This document shows, piece by piece, positions 9,246 to 16,399 of a DNA stretch of 64,000 nucleotides. The notes beneath the pieces are model-generated. The model saw only the letters and a program-made list of their open reading frames with translations, was not told where the DNA came from and made no database searches. Both the position numbers and the translations under genes were made by a program. The stretch lies in contig NZ_CP130060.1 in assembly GCF_030644385.1 (NCBI RefSeq), positions 1 to 64,000 of the forward strand, in the 5' to 3' direction. Each line of letters begins with the position of its first letter. Position 1 is the stretch's first letter. Source of the DNA: Stomatobaculum sp. F0698 (GTDB lineage: Bacteria > Bacillota > Clostridia > Lachnospirales > Lachnospiraceae).

Positions 9246-9740
9246 ATGGGAGAGCGTTTGACCGGAGCGGACGTTCGAAAAATCGAGGCGGAGATCGAAG
9301 AGCGGAAGCTGGTGCTTCGCCCCGAGCTCATTCAGGCCGTCAAGGAGGCCAGAGCCCAGGGAGATCTCTCGGAGAACTTTGAGTACTACGCGGCAAAGCG
9401 GGAAAAGAACCGGAACGAGAGCCGCATCGCTTATCTGGAGCGCATGCTCAAGTTCGCGACCATCATTGAGGACCGTGCGGCGGCGGATGAAGTGGGTATC
9501 AACAAGTCGGTCGAGGTCTACTTCATCGACGACGATGAGAGCGAGCGCTATAAAATCGTGACGGGCATACGCGGCGATACCACGGCGGGGCGCGTCTCGA
9601 TCGAGTCGCCGCTCGGGAAGGCGCTCTTGGGACACAGGGTCGGCGATCTGGTCCATGTCGCACTGCCCCAAGGCGGCTACGATTTGGAAATTCGCGCCAT
9701 CGAGGCGGATGACAGCGACGATGAGATTCGCTCTTTCTGA
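9246..9740 (+). CDS. greA: Transcription elongation factor GreA
   Basis: Rescues backtracked RNA polymerase by stimulating cleavage of the transcript 3' end. The 164-residue protein has the N-terminal antiparallel coiled coil, with the tip residues in GDLSENFEYYAAK, and the C-terminal FKBP-like domain with SPLGKALLGHRVGD. The ATG at 9246 follows AGAAAGGAGAG; the frame upstream belongs to the amidase tail and terminator. It stands alone between two transcription units. Confidence 0.95.
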   Translation: MGERLTGADVRKIEAEIEERKLVLRPELIQAVKEARAQGDLSENFEYYAAKREKNRNESRIAYLERMLKFATIIEDRAAADEVGINKSVEVYFIDDDESERYKIVTGIRGDTTAGRVSIESPLGKALLGHRVGDLVHVALPQGGYDLEIRAIEADDSDDEIRSF

Positions 9741-9797
9741 ATTTGCGCGGGGACGCCACGAAGAGAGAAAGCTGTCGCAAAGCTTCCTGAAATGACG

Positions 9798-9803
9798 TAT
9801 AAT
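9798..9803 (+). promoter_or_regulatory. Probable -10 element for the nucleotidyltransferase gene
   Basis: A perfect TATAAT lies 60 bases before the start at 9864. The -35 region is poor (TCGCAA at 9775-9780, 17 bases upstream), so the assignment is moderate. Confidence 0.45.
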
Positions 9804-9863
9804 TCAGCTATATGCAGGGAAGATTTGACGACTTGAACAAATCAATGACAGGAGGACAGGGGT

Positions 9864-10781
9864 ATGAAAACGACATTGGTTGTGCTGGCCGCGGGAATCG
9901 GTTCCCGTTTCGGAGGAGGCATCAAGCAGCTCACGCCTATGGGCCCGAACGGCGAAATCATCATGGACTATGCAATCTACGATGCGAAGCGCGCGGGCTT
10001 TGACAAGGTAGTCTTCATCATCCGCAAGGATCTGGAGAAAGACTTTAAGGAAATCATCGGCGACCGCATCTCGAAGGTCATTGAGACCGACTATGCCTTC
10101 CAGGAAATCGACGATCTGCCGGAGGGCTTCACGGTTCCGGAGGGCAGAAAGAAGCCCTGGGGAACAGGACAGGCAGTGCTTGCGGTGCGCGGCAAGGTCA
10201 ACGAGCCCTTTGTGGTCATCAACGCGGACGACTACTACGGTCCGGAGGGCTTCAAGGCCATCCACAAGTACATGACCGAGGAGATGGATTTGACGGGAGA
10301 AAAGCTCGACATGTGCATGGCGGGCTTCATTCTGAAGAATACGCTCTCTGAAAACGGCACCGTGACGAGAGGTGTCTGCAAGGTCGATGAGACTCACATG
10401 CTGAAAGGCGTGCGGGAGACCTTTGAAATTCGCATGGAGGACGGAGCGCTGAAGGCAGAAGACGGTGAGGGAAAGCCGGTTACGCTGACGGCGGATCAGT
10501 ATGTCTCCATGAACATGTGGGGCTTTCCGCCGAAGTTCATTGAGGTGCTTGAGAAGGGCTTCCCGGAATTCCTCGCGGCGCGCGGCACGGAATTGAAGAG
10601 CGAGTATCTCCTGCCGACCATTGTGGACAAGTGCATTCAGTTGGGTGAGGGCAGTGTGAAGGTATTGCCGACGCACGACAAGTGGTTCGGCGTGACCTAT
10701 CAGGAGGATAAGCCGACCGTCGTTGCAGCGATTCGTGAGCTCATTCGGACGGGAAAGTATCCGGAGAAACTCTATGACTAA
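9864..10781 (+). CDS. Nucleotidyltransferase family protein (NDP-sugar pyrophosphorylase-like)
   Basis: A 305-residue member of the GT-A nucleotidyltransferase superfamily (NTP_transferase), which couples sugar-1-phosphates to nucleotides. The N-terminal nucleotide loop is VVLAAGIGSRFGGGIKQL, and the second signature is the Asp pair in VVINADDYYG. The C-terminal half lacks the left-handed hexapeptide helix of GlmU and related enzymes. It starts behind AGGAGGACAGGGG and overlaps the kinase gene by eight bases. The sugar is not determinable; UTP-glucose-1-phosphate-type activity is one possibility. Proteins of this kind are common in Clostridia without a fixed role. Confidence 0.8.
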   Translation: MKTTLVVLAAGIGSRFGGGIKQLTPMGPNGEIIMDYAIYDAKRAGFDKVVFIIRKDLEKDFKEIIGDRISKVIETDYAFQEIDDLPEGFTVPEGRKKPWGTGQAVLAVRGKVNEPFVVINADDYYGPEGFKAIHKYMTEEMDLTGEKLDMCMAGFILKNTLSENGTVTRGVCKVDETHMLKGVRETFEIRMEDGALKAEDGEGKPVTLTADQYVSMNMWGFPPKFIEVLEKGFPEFLAARGTELKSEYLLPTIVDKCIQLGEGSVKVLPTHDKWFGVTYQEDKPTVVAAIRELIRTGKYPEKLYD

Positions 10782-11580
10782 AAACTGCCTCACGCTGATT
10801 GGGATGCCGGCTTCCGGCAAGAGCTCCGTCGGCGTCGTGCTGGCAAAAAAGACAGGTCGCCGTTTTGTTGACGGCGACCTTCTGATTCAGGAGCAGAACG
10901 GAAAACTCCTGAAAGAGCTGATTGCCGAGCGGGGAGATGACGGCTTTCGCGCACTGGAGGAGGAGACCCTTGCCGCACTCGAGACCGAGAATGCGGTCAT
11001 TGCGCCGGGGGGCTCCGTGATTTACGGCGAGAAAGCCATGGCGCGGCTCAAAACCCTGGGGCGTATCATCTATCTGAAACTCTCCTACCCCGCGATACGG
11101 CGCCGCCTCGGCGATTTGACGGCGCGCGGGGTCAGCATCAAAGAGGGGCAAAGTCTCCGGGATCTCTACCGCGAGCGCACGGTGCTCTATGAAAAATATG
11201 CCGATCTCGTGATCGACGAGACAGGCCTCAGCACGCGTAAAGTGGTCGATGCCATCCTGCGGGCCATAGGCGAGGGCGGGGACAGCGTGCCGCCGGAGCC
11301 GCCGAAAAAAGCAGTACGTCAGAGGAGGAAACGAAATGGCAAAGGAAGTGTGGCGCGGCGGCAACATGCTGTATCCGGTGCCGGCCGTGATGGTGAGTTG
11401 CCGCGGAAACGACGGAAGCAGCAATCTGATCACCGTCGCGTGGGCGGGGACAGTCTGCTCCGATCCGCCGATGGTGTCGATCTCCGTTCGCCCGGAACGT
11501 CACTCTCACCGTCTGTTGGTCGAGAGCGGCGAGTTCGCAATCAATCTGACCACGGAGGCACTGGTCCGAAAGGCCGATGA
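10774..11580 (+). CDS. Shikimate kinase-like P-loop kinase; frame continues far into the next gene
   Basis: The first 170 or so residues are a shikimate/gluconate kinase-type P-loop kinase: Walker A GMPASGKSS near the N-terminus, the DGDLLIQE substrate Asp segment, and APGGSVIYGE. The fold normally ends at about residue 175, here near VVDAILRAIGEGG. After that the frame stays open to 11580, giving 268 residues, and its last 245 bases lie inside the flavoprotein gene at 11336 in another frame. The tail is Arg/Gly/Ser-rich and looks like an out-of-frame reading, so the natural stop seems to have been lost or a frameshift exists. Whether the substrate is shikimate is uncertain, since no aro genes are adjacent. 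Confidence 0.7.
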   Translation: MTKNCLTLIGMPASGKSSVGVVLAKKTGRRFVDGDLLIQEQNGKLLKELIAERGDDGFRALEEETLAALETENAVIAPGGSVIYGEKAMARLKTLGRIIYLKLSYPAIRRRLGDLTARGVSIKEGQSLRDLYRERTVLYEKYADLVIDETGLSTRKVVDAILRAIGEGGDSVPPEPPKKAVRQRRKRNGKGSVARRQHAVSGAGRDGELPRKRRKQQSDHRRVGGDSLLRSADGVDLRSPGTSLSPSVGRERRVRNQSDHGGTGPKGR

Positions 11581-11908
11581 AGCGGGCGTGCGCTCGGGGC
11601 GCGACTGCAACAAGTGGGAACTGCTCGGACTCACCGAGGAGGAGGCATCTAAAATCAAGGCGCCGCTCGTCAAGGAGAGTCCCGTGAACCTCGAGTGCCG
11701 CGTGACAGAGCGCATCCCTCTCGGCACCCACGACCTCTTTCTTGCGGAAGTGCTCGCGGTCGATGTGGACAAGAGCCTGATGGACGAGAAGGGGAAGTTC
11801 TGTCTGGAAAAGGCAAAGCTGGTCGCGTATTCCCACGGGGAGTACTATGCGCTCGGCGCGCTGCTCGGCACTTACGGTTATTCGGTGCGAAAGAAAACAA
11901 AAAAATGA
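11336..11908 (+). CDS. Flavin reductase family protein (FMN-binding split barrel)
   Basis: A 190-residue member of the flavin reductase/DIM6-NTAB family. It opens with the typical PVPAVMVSCRG and has SNLITVAWAGTVCSDPPMVSISVRP in the FMN-binding part, then FAINLTTEALVRKADEAG. Family members reduce FMN or act as small flavoproteins. The start ATG follows AGGAGGAAACGAA. It lies entirely downstream of the expected end of the kinase domain but overlaps the kinase reading frame by 245 bases. Confidence 0.85.
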   Translation: MAKEVWRGGNMLYPVPAVMVSCRGNDGSSNLITVAWAGTVCSDPPMVSISVRPERHSHRLLVESGEFAINLTTEALVRKADEAGVRSGRDCNKWELLGLTEEEASKIKAPLVKESPVNLECRVTERIPLGTHDLFLAEVLAVDVDKSLMDEKGKFCLEKAKLVAYSHGEYYALGALLGTYGYSVRKKTKK

Positions 11909-11915
11909 GCTTGGG

Positions 11916-11953
11916 AATACAGCTACGGCGTGTTGCGGTAGCTGTATTTTTTT
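11916..11953 (+). terminator. Intrinsic terminator after the flavoprotein gene
   Basis: AATACAGCTAC pairs with GTAGCTGTATT across an 11-base loop and runs into seven T. Its right arm overlaps the promoter of the next operon. Confidence 0.85.
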
Positions 11954-11961
11954 GGGATAAT
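11933..11961 (+). promoter_or_regulatory. Probable promoter of the SWIM-MoxR-VWA cassette
   Basis: TTGCGG (11933-11938) and GATAAT (11956-11961) are 17 bases apart and sit within the preceding terminator. The five genes from 12000 to 19869 have no other obvious promoter. Confidence 0.6.
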
Positions 11962-11999
11962 GAAAAGATAGCCAACAATCGCAGCGCAGGAGGAGAGAA

Positions 12000-13457
12000 A
12001 TGAGAACACTCAGCGAACAGGATATACGTCCGCTTGCTCCCAATGACAGCGCTTTTCGAAACGGAAAGAAAATTTCGGACAGCGGTGCCTTTACGGAGCG
12101 GGTTTGCTCGAAGGACGAGAGTTACTACGCAGGCAGTTGCAAGGGCTCCGGGAAGAGCCTCTATCAGGTTTCCGCCTGCTTTGAAGAGGGCAAAGCGCCT
12201 GTGATACGCTGCAGTTGCCCGAGCCGCCAGTTTCCCTGCAAGCACGGGATTGCCCTTCTGTTCGAGATTGCCGCGGGCAAGGACTTTGCCGAGACGGAAA
12301 TTCCCGAGGATATCGTAAAGAAGCAGGAAAAGCTCAAAAAGCGGGACGAGAAAAAGAGCGAAGAAAAGGCCGAGCCTGCCGAGGGGAAGCCGCAGGCAAA
12401 GAAAAAGAGCGCGAGCGGACAGACGGCCTTCCGAAAGAAGACGGAAAAACAGCTTGAGGGCCTCGCGCTCCTTGACGAGGCGCTTTCGCGTCGCATGAAG
12501 CTGGGCCTGCTCTCGGGCCTCACGAATATGAAGGAAGAGGATGCGCTCCTCGTAAAGCGACTCGGCGACAGCTATCTCTCCGGGCCGCAGCAGCTCTTTA
12601 AGCGCTTTACCTTTCTGCTTAACGAGGCAGGGTATGCGCGGGAGCAGGCGAAAAAAGAGCGTCTTTTAAGGGGCGCCGTGCGGGAACTCGAAAAGCTTCG
12701 CACCCTGGTGCGCCGCGGCAGCGCCTACTTAACGGAGAGACTGGAGGCGAAGGCCGGCGAGCCGGATGCGAATCCGCTCTACGATGCGCTCGGCGGCGTG
12801 CGGAAAAAGGAGGAATTGGAGGCGCTCGGCTTAAAGCTCTCCGAGACAGCACTGATTCAGCTTGCCTTCGAAGTGCGCTACGACGAGGCGAAACGGGAGT
12901 TCCTGGATCTGGGACATTGGATTTCTCTCTCGGACGGAACCCTTTACCGCGAGATGAATTTTAGACCCGTCAGCGCAAAGAATTACATTGCGGAGAAGGA
13001 CAGTTCCGACCGGAGACTCCGCGCGGAGCACTTCCCCTACTATCCGGCCTTTCCGGGTGAGGCAGCGCGCATACGCCTCGAGGACGCAATTGCGGAGCAG
13101 CCGGAAGCGGCGGATTTTGCGCGTATGATCGGCTTTGCGGCGCCCATCGCGCAGGCGGCAAAACAGGCGGCCAAGGCGCTTCAGTCGGTGCTCGCGGAGG
13201 ACAAAGCGCCGGCCCTTTTGCAGCTTTCGGATGTAGCGGTAAAAGAGGACGCAGTCTATCTGAGAGATGCGGCGGGAAGCCTGCTTCGGATCACGGATGC
13301 AAACGGCAGCGAGGCGGCACTTCGCCTGCTCTCGCAATTTGATACCGGGAAGAGCGCGGTTTTCGGGCTCTTCTTTGCGGATGAAGTGCGGCGGGAACTC
13401 TGCTTTTTGCCGCAGAGTCTGGTGACCGGGCGGGGCATCATCCGCCTTATGCTTTGA
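12000..13457 (+). CDS. SWIM zinc finger family protein (cassette gene 1)
   Basis: A 485-residue protein with a SWIM zinc finger: C71-x-C73-x6-C80-x-H82 within IRCSCPSRQFPCKHGIALL. SWIM domains bind DNA or proteins. It is followed by a long charged Lys/Glu linker (about residues 100-150) and a mostly helical C-terminal part that I do not recognise. The start follows GGAGGAGAG. It opens a compact five-gene run with the helical protein, MoxR ATPase, TraB/EreA-like protein and VWA protein; spacers are 11 to 16 bases, so the genes are very probably one operon. A DNA-sensing or protein-recruiting role in that system is an inference from the domain alone. Confidence 0.85.
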   Translation: MRTLSEQDIRPLAPNDSAFRNGKKISDSGAFTERVCSKDESYYAGSCKGSGKSLYQVSACFEEGKAPVIRCSCPSRQFPCKHGIALLFEIAAGKDFAETEIPEDIVKKQEKLKKRDEKKSEEKAEPAEGKPQAKKKSASGQTAFRKKTEKQLEGLALLDEALSRRMKLGLLSGLTNMKEEDALLVKRLGDSYLSGPQQLFKRFTFLLNEAGYAREQAKKERLLRGAVRELEKLRTLVRRGSAYLTERLEAKAGEPDANPLYDALGGVRKKEELEALGLKLSETALIQLAFEVRYDEAKREFLDLGHWISLSDGTLYREMNFRPVSAKNYIAEKDSSDRRLRAEHFPYYPAFPGEAARIRLEDAIAEQPEAADFARMIGFAAPIAQAAKQAAKALQSVLAEDKAPALLQLSDVAVKEDAVYLRDAAGSLLRITDANGSEAALRLLSQFDTGKSAVFGLFFADEVRRELCFLPQSLVTGRGIIRLML

Positions 13458-13473
13458 GCGGGGAGGGAAACGC

Positions 13474-15288
13474 ATGAATGCGGAAATATTGACTTCGATG
13501 AGAGAGAGTCTTTTTCAGTGTGCCCTCACGGGGAGCGAACGCATTGCGGAGGATCCCCGCTTTTCGCGCGCCCTCGCGGAACTCGGGAATCACCGCGGCG
13601 AGGCAAAGGTCTTAGAAGAACTCGCGCGCCGCGGAGAACAGCTTCTTTTGCCCGCGGAGGAAAGAGGCACGCAGATTCTGGACTTACTGGCTCTGTTGGA
13701 CGCAGTCCTGCTCACGCAGAGCAAGGCTGCGGGAAGCGGGGACGAAGTTCCCTTAGAGGAAGCCGTGCGAAAGGAGGCAATCCCGGAGCTCTATTATCGG
13801 CAGGAGAGCTATCGAAGCCTCGAGAGCCTGCGCCTCGCCCTGACCGAGAGCGGAAAAGGGCGCATGGAAGTGCTGAAGGCAGCAAGAGAGAGTAGGCGCC
13901 CCTATCTCGAGGATCTGAGACTCCAAGAGCTCTTCCTCCGTGCGCTCAGCGATCGCTATGCGGAGTTTGCGGATGAGGTGGAGAACTGGATTTTAGAGGA
14001 GCGCCCCAAGACCTTTCTGCCCCTTTTAGAGCGTGCCTTTTCGCCGGAGCAGAAGGAAAGGGTGCAGCTGCGCTATTTTTCGCTGATTGACGCGATTTCC
14101 GGCGGCGGAACCAAGGAATATTACTTAGACATCATCGCGAGATCGCAGGGCGATTTAAAGGAAGCCGCAATTGCGGCGCTCGGTGAAGATCCCGCAAACT
14201 ATGAGTGCCTGCTTGCGCTCGAAAAGACAGAAAAAAACAAGGCCCATGCGGCCGTCATCGGCGCACTGGTAAAATATCCGCAGGCGGAAGAGCTGGTGAA
14301 GCAGGCTTTTTTAAAGAAGCCGGATCGCTATATCGATGCGGTTTCGTACAGCAGACTCCCCTATGTCGCGGATCTAATCGCGGGAGAGATGGAAAAACTC
14401 TATCTCGCGTGTGAGAAGAACGGCAGAGACAGAAAGGATACGGATAAGATTGCGGAGCTCTGGACCGCGGCCATCGACATGGAGAGCCCGGCTTTGCTCG
14501 CGCAGTTACAGCGCTCCGGAACCCTTGCGGAGAGCCGGAGAGATTACTATTTGCTCACGGCGATGTTACGCGTGCCCTTCAGCGCGGAATTGCGCGAGAG
14601 CTTGAAAGCCCTGATACCGACAATCCCGATGCGGAACAAGAGAAACCGATTCTCGTTTTTACTCGCGCTCGAAGAGCTGACGCCGGAAGAGAGCTTTCTC
14701 CGCTTTTCGCCGTCTTTTGAGGAGCGCCTGCTTGACAAGGTGCTCTCATCTCCCGAGGCAGCAAAGGAGAGACGCGAGGACTCCGAGGGTATTTTCGAGG
14801 CGGTGCAGAGCTTTTCGAAGCGCCCGGAGTACGGCTGGGCACATCTCGATCCGCGCTGGTATCCCCTGCTCTTAACGTATAAGCACTACAACGAGAACGA
14901 AGGGGGGCTCCGCGCCCTGTACCGCGAGGACATACCGCGGGCCAAGGAACTCTGGAGTGCCTGGGAGTACAAAAACTTACAGTACCGTCCCGCGACGGAG
15001 GAGGATATCGAGCGTCTCAAAGCCTACGCCTGGACGGATTTTTCGAAGGTCTTTGACGGCAGCATAAAGACTTGGCAGAGGCGTGGCTTCTATAACTATG
15101 ACTTAACGGAACTCAGTGAGCAGTCGCTTTCCATCGGACTTCCGAAGGATGAACTCATTGCTCTTTTGGAGCGGGTCTATAAGGGCGTGAACATGCGGAG
15201 CAACAACTACGGAAACGCGACGCAGCGGCTCGGCGCGGCGATTCAGGCGCTGAAGGACGGCGCAGAGCCGGCAGAACTCACATGGTAA
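13474..15288 (+). CDS. Large helical protein, DUF5691-like (cassette gene 2)
   Basis: A 604-residue soluble protein, predicted almost wholly helical with many Leu/Glu/Arg heptad-like stretches that suggest HEAT-type or other alpha-solenoid repeats. It has no signal peptide or membrane segment and no catalytic motif I can see. Position between a SWIM protein and a MoxR ATPase matches the place of DUF5691 proteins in similar clusters of other bacteria, as far as I recall; the family assignment rests mainly on that context. It starts 16 bases after the SWIM gene behind GGGGAGGGAAA. A scaffold or adaptor role is a guess. Confidence 0.75.
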   Translation: MNAEILTSMRESLFQCALTGSERIAEDPRFSRALAELGNHRGEAKVLEELARRGEQLLLPAEERGTQILDLLALLDAVLLTQSKAAGSGDEVPLEEAVRKEAIPELYYRQESYRSLESLRLALTESGKGRMEVLKAARESRRPYLEDLRLQELFLRALSDRYAEFADEVENWILEERPKTFLPLLERAFSPEQKERVQLRYFSLIDAISGGGTKEYYLDIIARSQGDLKEAAIAALGEDPANYECLLALEKTEKNKAHAAVIGALVKYPQAEELVKQAFLKKPDRYIDAVSYSRLPYVADLIAGEMEKLYLACEKNGRDRKDTDKIAELWTAAIDMESPALLAQLQRSGTLAESRRDYYLLTAMLRVPFSAELRESLKALIPTIPMRNKRNRFSFLLALEELTPEESFLRFSPSFEERLLDKVLSSPEAAKERREDSEGIFEAVQSFSKRPEYGWAHLDPRWYPLLLTYKHYNENEGGLRALYREDIPRAKELWSAWEYKNLQYRPATEEDIERLKAYAWTDFSKVFDGSIKTWQRRGFYNYDLTELSEQSLSIGLPKDELIALLERVYKGVNMRSNNYGNATQRLGAAIQALKDGAEPAELTW

Positions 15289-15302
15289 GAGAAGGAGATA
15301 GG

Positions 15303-16385
15303 ATGGAACAGAAGGAAGTACAGCGCCGCCCGGCGGAAGAACTCTTCCGAGAGGAACTGGACGCGCTCAAGGCAGCGGAACAGTATGAAGTCCCCGCGGG
15401 TTGGAATATGTCGCCGCGCTCGGTGCTCACCTATATTCTCGGCGGCAAGGCGGGAGATGTCGAAATCACGCCGAAGTACATCGGAGATCGGCGCATTGTC
15501 GAGATTGCGGTCGCAACCCTGATGACAGATCGCTCTCTCCTCTTAATCGGCGAGCCCGGCACCGCAAAGTCCTGGCTCTCGGAGCATTTGACCGCGGCCA
15601 TCAACGGGGATTCGAGCCGTGTCGTGCAGGGTACGGCCGGTACGACCGAGGAGCAGATTCGCTACTCCTGGAACTATGCGCTCTTAATTGCCGAGGGTCC
15701 GAGTGAGCGGGCGCTTGTAAAGACGCCTATTTTCCGCGCGATGGAAGAAGGCAAGATTGCGCGCTTTGAGGAAATTTCCCGCTGCGCGCCGGAGGTGCAG
15801 GACGCCCTCATTTCCCTACTCTCGGAGAAGCGCGTCTCGCTTCCGGAGTTAAACCGCGAACAGGCCGCTCTGCGCGGCTTCTCGCTGATTGCGACGGCAA
15901 ATACGCGCGACAAGGGCGTGAACGAAATGTCCGCCGCGCTGAAGCGCCGTTTTAACATTGTGATTTTGCCGAGCCCGAAAAACCTCGACGCGGAGGTTGA
16001 GATTGTCGAGAGCCGCGTGAAGCAGCTCTCGGCGCAGCTCCGCCTGCCGGCGGCTCTGCCGGAGGAGGAAGCGGTTCGCAAGGTCTGCACCGTGTTCCGG
16101 GAGCTAAGGAACGGCGAGACCCTGGACGGCGGGCAGAAGGTAAAGAGCACGCAGAACGTGCTCTCGACGGCAGAGGCAATCTCTCTTCTCGTAAACAGCA
16201 TGGCGCTCGCCGGAAGCTTCGGAACGGGCGAGGTGAGAGACAGAGATCTTGCGGCAGCGCTGCAGGGAGCCATCGTGAAGGACGAGGAGAAGGACAGAAA
16301 AATCTGGGAGGAGTACCTCGAGCACATCATGAAGCGACGCGGCAGTGAGTGGGCAGAGCTATACGATGCCTGCCGCTCGCTCTGA
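15303..16385 (+). CDS. MoxR-type AAA+ ATPase (cassette gene 3)
   Basis: A 360-residue AAA+ ATPase of the MoxR type, chaperone-like enzymes usually paired with VWA proteins. Walker A is GEPGTAKS at residues 83-90. The Walker B position reads KIARFEEISR at 151-160, with Glu where the first acidic residue is usually Asp. Sensor 1 lies in FSLIATANT and the arginine-finger region is ALKRRF at 212-217. The ATG at 15303 follows AGAAGGAGATAGG; an earlier ATG at 15282 overlaps the previous gene and lacks such a site. It is paired here with the VWA gene two positions downstream. Confidence 0.9.
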   Translation: MEQKEVQRRPAEELFREELDALKAAEQYEVPAGWNMSPRSVLTYILGGKAGDVEITPKYIGDRRIVEIAVATLMTDRSLLLIGEPGTAKSWLSEHLTAAINGDSSRVVQGTAGTTEEQIRYSWNYALLIAEGPSERALVKTPIFRAMEEGKIARFEEISRCAPEVQDALISLLSEKRVSLPELNREQAALRGFSLIATANTRDKGVNEMSAALKRRFNIVILPSPKNLDAEVEIVESRVKQLSAQLRLPAALPEEEAVRKVCTVFRELRNGETLDGGQKVKSTQNVLSTAEAISLLVNSMALAGSFGTGEVRDRDLAAALQGAIVKDEEKDRKIWEEYLEHIMKRRGSEWAELYDACRSL

Positions 16386-16399
16386 GACGCGGAGACACT

